DNA from: Gigaspora rosea
Lineage: Eukaryota; Glomeromycota; Glomeromycetes; Diversisporales; Gigasporaceae
Direction: 5' to 3'
Assembly: GCA_003550325.1 (NCBI GenBank)
Contig: QKWP01000105.1
Location: 410,605-474,604, forward strand
DNA: 64,000 bases
The notes beneath the pieces were generated by a model. The model searched no databases and was not told where the DNA came from. It saw only the letters and a list, made by a program, of their open reading frames with translations. Shown in pieces: positions 58,180 through 64,000 of this stretch (the first letter of the stretch is position 1; every line of letters starts with the position of its first letter). A program made the translations under genes and the position numbers.

Positions 58180-58660
58180 CGAATTATTAGTAATGTGAAA
58201 TTAAAAAAGTTAAATTTATTATTTTATCCTTTCAACTTATCTTATTAAACATTGTCTTTACTATATAAATAAATAAAAATATTTCTTATTTAAATTTTTA
58301 ATGTGCGTTCTTGTGTTTGTACGTTTTTTATATGTATTATGTCGTTAGTATTATGTCGTTAGATAATAAAAAAAATTACCACTACATAGCGATAAGATGA
58401 GGTTATAATCGATCTTATCATGTGATTATGATTATCCAATAATATTTATCGACTTAGCCATAGTCGACTTAGTCGATTTTTAAATATTCGACTTAGTCAA
58501 GTCGATAAATATAGATCGACTAAAAACACTACTCTACCCTAATCTCTAACCTTTATCCTTACCCTAATATTAAAAAGATTTTAATTTTTATTTAATAAAA
58601 GTTGTTGCATTGTAGATCACAGATGATAATCACCTAAGGTGATTATTAGTTATTTTCTAG

Positions 58661-58789
58661 AAAATAATTTAAACCAAAAAAAAAAAAAAAAAAAATAATA
58701 ATAATAATAATAATAAAATAAAATAAAATTGAAAAAATTAATTAAAAATTAAAAAAAAAGTTAATAATAAAAAAAAGAAAATTACTTCG
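58661..58789. repeat. A-rich tract with (AAT)n microsatellite
   Basis: 'AATAATAATAATAATAATAA' at about 58695-58715 within A-rich DNA. Confidence 0.7.
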
Positions 58790-59080
58790 ATTCACAGGCT
58801 GTAAAATTCATACCACCATTTTAAAAAGTTTTCTATTAAAGTTAAGGGTTAGAGTTAGGGTTATAAAAATAGCAACCTTTATAGTAAAATTTAGCAAGGA
58901 ATTTTTTTTCGTATAAAAAGAAGTAGTTTCATAAGCTAGATTTTGTGTTATAAGTAATTTTTTGATTTTTTTCGTAAAAAAACTTTGTTTTTGTTACACA
59001 AAAAAATTGCAAATTATGCTAATTCTGTAATTGTAATAGGCAGATGCAGGGCTGTGAATTTTATAGCCTGTTAAGATTAG
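58790..59080. mobile_element. ~290-bp MITE, 'TTTAGCAAGGAATTTTTTTT' core family
   Basis: Inverted tips near TTCACAGGCTGTAAAATTCA and its partner GCTGTGAATTTTATAGCCTG. The core with 'GGGTTAGAGTTAGGGTTA', 'GTAAAATTTAGCAAGGAATT' and 'AAGTAGTTTCATAAG' matches 53440 and 59831. Confidence 0.6.
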
Positions 59081-59327
59081 CAATACTCTAAAAAAAATAA
59101 ATAAAATTTAAAATAAAAAACCATAAAAATAATAAATTAAAAAATTAAAAAAATAAAATAAATAAAAATAAGAAAAAAACAGTAAAAAAAATAAAATTAT
59201 AATAATAAAACCATATAAAAAAAATTAAATAAATTAAAAATAAATTAAAAATAAAAATAAAAATAAATTATTAAAATAAAAAAATATATAAAAAAAAATA
59301 AATAATACAGTAATTTAAAAAAAAAAA
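59081..59327. other. A-rich low-complexity tract
   Basis: Repetitive 'AAATAAATTAAAAATAAAAA'. No gene. Confidence 0.6.
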
Positions 59328-59520
59328 CACTATGTATATGTAGGAAGGTGGTCACTTCACCGACAATTATTTCACCGAAAGTTCACTTAGCCGACATCAC
59401 ATAGGGTTAGGGTTTTATTAGTTGCAGGTATGTATTTTTAGTAAATTGTCACTTGGTGTGATGTCGGTGAAGTGAGCTGTCGGTGAAATGATTGTCAGTG
59501 AAATGACACGTATCCTATAT
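59328..59520. mobile_element. ~190-bp MITE with repeated TTTCACCGAC words
   Basis: Left 'TTCACCGACAATTATTTCAC' + 'CGAAAGTTCACTTAGCCGAC' mirrors right 'GTCGGTGAAGTGAGCTGTCG' + 'GTGAAATGATTGTCAGTGAA'. Tips near TAGGA..CGTGTCA. A GGGTTAGGG word lies in the centre. Confidence 0.75.
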
Positions 59521-59830
59521 GTACACAGGTACTAATTAATTGATTTGCAAATCTGTGTAATATATAAATTATAGACCAAAATTAAACCTGATTAATAAAT
59601 AATACACATAGTGTACAAATCTTTTTTTACCAAAGTAAATAAAAAAAATAACATGCTTTTTTTACTTTATTTATTTGTTTATTTATTTATCGTTTTTAAT
59701 ATTTTTATTTTCCTAATGTAATTCTCCCAAAAAAGAATAAATTCGCCAAAATATTAAATATAACAATGCAAAATTTTAAATGTTTTGCTAAAATTCAATA
59801 TGTGACTAATATTTAAATTAAGTTTTTTAA
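59521..59830. other. Intergenic, no gene seen
   Basis: AT-rich DNA with no recognisable feature. Confidence 0.4.
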
Positions 59831-60156
59831 CATTCATTGCTGGTGCAATTCATCGCTATCCCTGATCGACCAATCATTTTGTTTGTTTAGATTTTACATT
59901 AATCAAAACAAAACAAATAGCACCTGCGTTATGATTAGGGTTAGGGTTTGGCAGAGCAAGAGTTAGAAAGCCCTCCTAACCCAAATTTCGCAAGAAATTT
60001 TTTTTGTCAAGAAAAAATAGTAGTTTCTTAGTCAAAACTTTAAGTTAGAAGTGATTTATTAAAAAAAGTTTGTTTTGCTTCGAATTCACATTACACCTGA
60101 TCCTGCATCCTGATTGGTCGATCAGAGATGGTAATGCATCGCACTAGCGATGAATG
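59831..60156. mobile_element. 326-bp MITE, 'TTTCGCAAGAAATTTTTTTT' core family
   Basis: Inverted arms of about 45 bp: left 'CATTCATTGCTGGTGCAATT' + 'CATCGCTATCCCTGATCGAC' pairs with the right 'GTCGATCAGAGATGG...CGATGAATG' arm. The core has 'GGGTTAGGGTTTGG' and 'AGTAGTTTCTTAGTC' like its relatives at 53440 and 58790. Confidence 0.65.
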
Positions 60157-60649
60157 ATAACTCTCTTAAATTAATATTAATTCACCAAATTTTAAATTTA
60201 AACCTTGGTTTAAATTTTAACTAATTTGCTAAAAAAAATATGACCTATATGAAAGATGTCTGGGGTCTTAAATTTGATAAAAATTTTACAAGGATAAAGC
60301 CTAAGTTGTAAAATAGTAAAACCTGCTATAATCATTATATGAAAGTAAAATCTGCTTTTATATAATAAAAAATATAATAAATCATGAATTTTACTCTAAC
60401 CTGATCTACAAAGCAGATTTCACTATTTTGCAATTCAGGTTTTATTCTGGTTTAAAATTTTTATTTGAATTCATATATTTGTAAAATTAAATAAAAAAAA
60501 ATTTATTAAATTATATTAAACAATTGTTAAAATTTTTATTCTATATTTTAAATGGAAAATTCTATGTGCCACTCTGAGTAGAATCTAAGTTTTTTACCAC
60601 CCTACTAACAAATTGGCCAATTAGATAAGTTTTTATTGTTTTTTTTTTT
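60157..60649. other. Intergenic, no gene seen
   Basis: AT-rich; 'AAAACCTGCTATAATCATTA' and 'AAAATCTGCTTTTATATAAT' give a short loose repeat around 60330-60430. No coding region. Confidence 0.4.
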
Positions 60650-60760
60650 AGATTAGATTTGCTTTGTTTTTTTTCTTATATATTTCTGCTGCTTCTTTTT
60701 TGTTCGAGCATGATTTCGCCATTGGAGCTATCATTAGGAGATTTTGGATAAGTTTTTCAA
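60650..60760 (-). repeat. Outlying unit of the 62131-62560 array
   Basis: 'CTTATATATTTCTGCTGCTT' + 'GTTCGAGCATGATTTCGCCA' + 'TTGGAGCTATCATTAGGAGA' + 'TTTTGGATAAG' matches the array units at 62131-62560. Retroposon copy d lies between, so it probably landed inside the array. Confidence 0.65.
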
Positions 60761-62110
60761 TTTTTTTTTTAAACCAGCGGTCCTGCTTTTATTATAGAAA
60801 GTAATAATAATTACATTATTTTAGCTACAGTAAGTTATAATGCTACACTACAATTATTCAGCTGCTAGTTAAATCCTTTTAAATTTAATAAAAACTCACT
60901 CGATACCGAAGTATCCAGGTGTGATCTGTCATGACAACTAGTTCTTCTTATACAGAGGCCCACAACTCACTGCAAGTTATCCTTGTACTCACTGAATAGC
61001 TGCTATTAGCTTTGTTAAGACCACCTTTTTCTTTAAATTCTTTTTACCTAGCTTCGATAGTGAAATGATTTTACTCAAAATCCATCACAAGAAAAGAAAA
61101 AAAAAAAATTGAAATACAAAAGAAAGTATAAAAGGGGGCAACTACTAAACCTAAACAGGATACCAAATAAAAAACAAATAAAAAAAAAGGAAACAAGATG
61201 AGAAAAACAAAGAAGACTAATTTCGACAAATATGAAATGAAATATATGGGCTGCCGTACTGCTGCTGTCAATAGAAATAAGGCAGATTGACATTTTAAAA
61301 AAAATTAATACCTTAACTTTCACAGCGCATATCTCTATGGATTTTGAGGCTATCTTGATGATTTAATATTCAAAAGAAAGCTTAGATCATAGGCTTTCTT
61401 TTGAATATTAAATTATCAAGATGGCATCAATATTCATAGAGATATGCGCTGTGAAAGTTAAGGTATTAATTTTTTTTAAAATGTCAATCTGAATTATTTT
61501 TATTGACGGCAGCCCATATAATCTATAAAAATTATATAATACTATATAGACAATCTACCCAAGTATTATATGTCAATGTTAAACAGAAAGAAAAAAAAAA
61601 CAGAAATAGTAAAGTCCACCTTGTAGCATGGTTTGTAAGAAATTTTTGCAAACAGTCCAAAATATCTCTAACATGTTGTTCACTATTTATATTGCAGCTG
61701 ATGATCACTCATGACGTCGACTCCAAATAGGTAGGCATTCCCAATTTGGAAGGAGTAAACACTGCCGATCTTTTGAAGGGGGTAAACCAAAATGTCCACT
61801 TTGTTGAAATTTCGAAAATACCAAAGGAGCGAAAGGAAAATACACCAAGTTGTAAAAACTTAAAAGAGTTATGCTATACAGAATATAATATCTAACCAAG
61901 CACTTTTGCATGTTTCCACATCCAAAAACCTTGACAAAACTAGCTACTACTTTTTTGCTTAGTAGTTTTCCAGACTTCTGCCAGAAGACCTCGCTTAGGT
62001 GAGTCCTCTTTTTCAACTCTATTTCAGTAACGACCGCTTTTGGTTCCATTGAAACCAAACACTCAGTGAATGGCCTTGAGTCCTAGCTGCTGAAAATGAA
62101 GTTTTGTTGC
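60761..62110 (-). mobile_element. Long non-coding poly-A retroposon, copy d
   Basis: The T-tract at 60761-60771 is the A-tail on minus; the 3' region has 'AATAAAAGCAGGACCGCTGG' and 'GGATACTTCGGTATCGAGTG'. 61720-62100 matches copies a, b and c ('CCAATTTGGAAGGAGTAAAC', 'CAACTCTATTTCAG', 'GAAGTTTTGTTG'). It lacks the outermost 5' part seen in copies b and c and has no clear target duplication. A palindromic MITE is nested at 61247-61516. Confidence 0.7.
61247..61516. mobile_element. 270-bp full-length palindromic MITE ('TGGGCTG' tips), copy 2
   Basis: TA borders. TGGGCTGCCGT...ACGGCAGCCCA; arms 'CTTAACTTTCACAGCGCATA' + 'TCTCTATGGATTTTGAGGCT' are matched on the right, centred at about 61385 near 'GCTTAGATCATAGGC'. 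Unique arms compared with 26659-26909. Confidence 0.85.
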
Positions 62111-62130
62111 ATATTACATATAATAACTGT

Positions 62131-62640
62131 CTTTTTTTTCTTATATATTTACGGTTGCTTCTCTTCCTCTAGGTGTGATTTCGCTATTGGAACCATCATT
62201 ACTGGAGGTTTCAGGTAAGTATTTCATTTTGGCATTGGGGTTTTTTTCTTATATATTTACTGCTGCTTGTCTTTTTTCCAGTTATGATTTCGCGTTGGAA
62301 CCATTGTTACTAGAGGTTTTGGGTAAGTATTTCGTCTTGGGGGCAGTTTTTTTTTTTTATATATATATATTTACTACCGCTTCTCTTTCTTCTGGGTGTA
62401 ATTTCATCGTTAGAGCCGTCATTACTGGAGGTTTTGGATAAGTATTTCTTCTTGAATCAGCTTTTTTTTTTATATATATATTTACTATCGCTTCTCTTTC
62501 TTCTGGGTGTGATTTCATCGTTGGAGCTATCATTACTAGAGGTTTTGGGTCTTTTTTTGACATTTTTCAGGTGGTTCTTCCAAGAATTCTTCATTGTTTT
62601 TGCTTTCTATTTCCCGTTTTTTTCGCCATTTTTGTTGTAA
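62131..62640 (-). repeat. Four ~105-bp tandem units with exon-like borders, plus a coding-like tail
   Basis: Each unit reads T-tract, 'TATATTTACTRCYGCTTCTC', then 'GTGTGATTTCATCGTTGGAG' + 'CTATCATTACTAGAGGTTTT' and, in the first three units, 'GGRTAAGTATTTC'. On the minus strand the units encode repeated PKPLVMIAPTMKSHPEEREA-like text in one frame and SSNDSSNDEI-like text in another. The adjoining 62560-62690, on minus, reads AHQIYFNKGSEESAHSLQQK then WRKKREIESKNNEEFLEEPP, which looks like real coding. Possibly the end of a repeat-containing gene; family unknown. Confidence 0.45.
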
Positions 62641-62690
62641 TGAATGGGCTGATTCTTCGCTGCCCTTGTTGAAGTAGATTTGGTGGGCTT

Positions 62691-64000
62691 TGTTACTTTG
62701 TTACACAGTAACATTTATTACTCAACGATGTTCTTAAAACTTTTTTGTTATACAAAGTTTTTTTTCTTTTTTTTTTATATAATACTTTTTTTTTAAATAA
62801 AAAAATTATATTATAATAAAAAGTTGTATTTTTAATAATAAAAAATTGTATTTTTTTTATTTTTTATTTTAAATGTTAAGGGAGCTTCCAGAAATCAGAT
62901 GATTTCTGGGTAGGTGGGTCAGCTGAAGTATCAGTTGTAATTCCGGGCAAAATTTCATAATTCCGGCCAAGTTGCAAAATTATTTTTGACCAAAATTATA
63001 AATTTATTAATTGGCCGGAGCGTAGCGACGGACATTTAGTGTTTACGCATAGTGATATAAAAGTTACGTTTTTGATGCGGTTTGATCTAAAAAAATTACT
63101 TTTTTGATTTTTTTTATATCAATTACATAAAATTAGATCAGAACCACAATTTGGAAATTTTTTGTCCGTCCGCACGCGTGTCGCATAAAAAAAAAATCCC
63201 TGATAAAAAAAAATCAACAAACAAACCTGCCAATTAAATAATTTTTTAATAAATTTACATATTCTATTAGATGGATGCCTAAAATTTACAAAAATATTCA
63301 AACATAAATTTGTTTTTGATATTTTGTAAAAATTTCCAAGCAATTCCTTGTCTTTTTAAGGGTAGAGTGTATGTAGATTATTTTTCATATAATCTACGTG
63401 GTATCACAGATTTTCACATAGGAAGTAAAAATTCATCACAAGCAAAACTTTTTAATGCTTTAACGAGTTTTTGCCAAAATTTCATGACATGCAGATAAGA
63501 ACTTTCTATTTATAGTAATGATAGTTAGAAACCCGTTTTATTTGAGAAAATTCTACTCCAAATAATTACCAAAGTTTTCTGAGGTGCCTATATGTTTTTC
63601 CTGGGTGATACAAAGAGGCCAAATCTTCTGTTAGGAGTCTAGAACAAATCATTACCCAATCAGATTCGAGTTTTTATATCGATACGTTCGTATAAAATAT
63701 TTTCTATTATACCGAAGCTTTTTTTTATATACAAAAAGAACATTATGCTGCCCCCTGAGTTTTAACCTTAAGGGAGAAAACTAATAGCAGATGCATTTGC
63801 AAGAACACGCGTTGACTTCTTGAAATCTTCCGCGGTTATACCCTAGTTCAGAAGATGCAGATGAACCTTTACACTAACTTCCCTACTTTGCGGCTGAATC
63901 TTCCCGATCATAACATGTAACCTTTTTGTTTTTTGTACATTTTCAATTTATTACAAATGTAACTAATAAGTTTCTAGGGTTGGTAAATCTTCGGCATCAC
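62691..64000. other. Right-edge intergenic, no firm gene
   Basis: 62760-62880 is A/T low complexity. 62940-63015 has 'AATTCCGGGCAAAATTTCAT' / 'AATTCCGGCCAAGTTGCAAA' direct words and 'GGCCGGAGCGTAGCGACGGA', resembling 42636. 63310-63498 has a 62-codon plus ORF ending NALTSFCQNFMTCR, and near 63775 LIADAFARTRVDFLKSSAV is followed in another frame by SSEDADEPLH; both may be gene debris. None is supported enough to call. Confidence 0.4.

Larger units (their letters stand above)
54373..58531 (+). mobile_element. Nearly complete 4.16-kb hAT transposon
   Basis: Perfect 8-bp target duplication CTCTACCC (54365-54372, 58532-58539). Inverted tips TAGTGTTTATAGTCGAT / TAGTGTTTTTAGTCGAT. Subterminal zones carry repeated CGACTTAGTCGA/CTTAGTC words (54388-54455, 58450-58515), probable transposase binding sites. 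It holds one transposase gene (55875-58179). The perfect duplication indicates a fairly recent insertion. Confidence 0.92.
54170..58660. mobile_element. Older MITE of the same core family, split by the hAT at 54373-58531
   Basis: Left part 54170-54372 ('AGATGATTATTACC', 'ATGAAACTACTTTTTTTTAT', 'TTTCTTACTAAATTTTACTA') and right part 58532-58660 ('CTAATCTCTAACC', 'AGATGATAATCACC') continue each other once the hAT and one CTCTACCC are removed. The core matches 53440-53757 in reverse. Confidence 0.55.

Noticed and set aside
63310-63498. 62-codon plus ORF near the right edge
   Set aside because: Its second half reads somewhat protein-like, but it is short, without relatives I can name and without supporting context.

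Overview
The window looks like chromosomal DNA of an AT-rich, repeat-laden fungus. An arbuscular-mycorrhizal fungus (Glomeromycota, Rhizophagus-like) is the best fit. Reasons: very AT-rich intergenic DNA, short GT-AG introns, a BED/zinc-finger hAT-type protein start at the left edge, decayed Sel1-repeat fragments, and dense layers of hAT elements, MITEs and retroposons. The assignment is inference from style; no marker gene proves it.

Only two clear host genes are present, and they are divergent neighbours: (1) eIF3b/PRT1 on the minus strand (14259 down to 10680, 8 exons) and (2) a SMARCAL1/ZRANB3-type SNF2 annealing-helicase gene on the plus strand (15248 to 18861, 12 exons, with an N-terminal GRF zinc finger). 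About 1 kb lies between their starts and probably holds both promoters. The eIF3b copy carries an apparent 1-base frame break, a tRNA-derived SINE placed exactly at an exon/intron border, and a 342-bp MITE in another intron. The SNF2 gene needs a 9-nt microexon to encode its conserved G-T-P helicase motif. A partial BED-finger gene runs off the left edge (1-296, minus).

The remainder is a transposon landscape. 2.4-9.6 kb: a TA-flanked MITE, a 1-kb tRNA-headed SINE, a long poly-A retroposon and several MITEs. 20-30 kb: minisatellites, Sel1 debris, hAT MITEs, palindromic MITEs, a 2-kb retroposon. 30-37 kb: a 1.75-kb hAT-like element carrying a Sel1-repeat gene fragment, a Harbinger-like element carrying a 327-bp palindromic satellite, another retroposon and a SINE. 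37.2-45.5 kb: an old hAT transposon opened up by about seven later insertions, including a second array of the same satellite. 45.7-54 kb: palindromes, GGCATGCC and GGCC-rich elements, minisatellites. 54.4-58.5 kb: a nearly intact 4.16-kb hAT with perfect 8-bp target duplications, sitting in an older repeat. 58.5-64 kb: MITEs, a fourth retroposon copy and a tandem array.

A recurring theme is MITE families whose copies share a core or tips, while their arms differ from copy to copy but remain self-complementary within each copy. No LTR retrotransposon, virus-like element, CRISPR array or true tRNA/rRNA gene could be supported.
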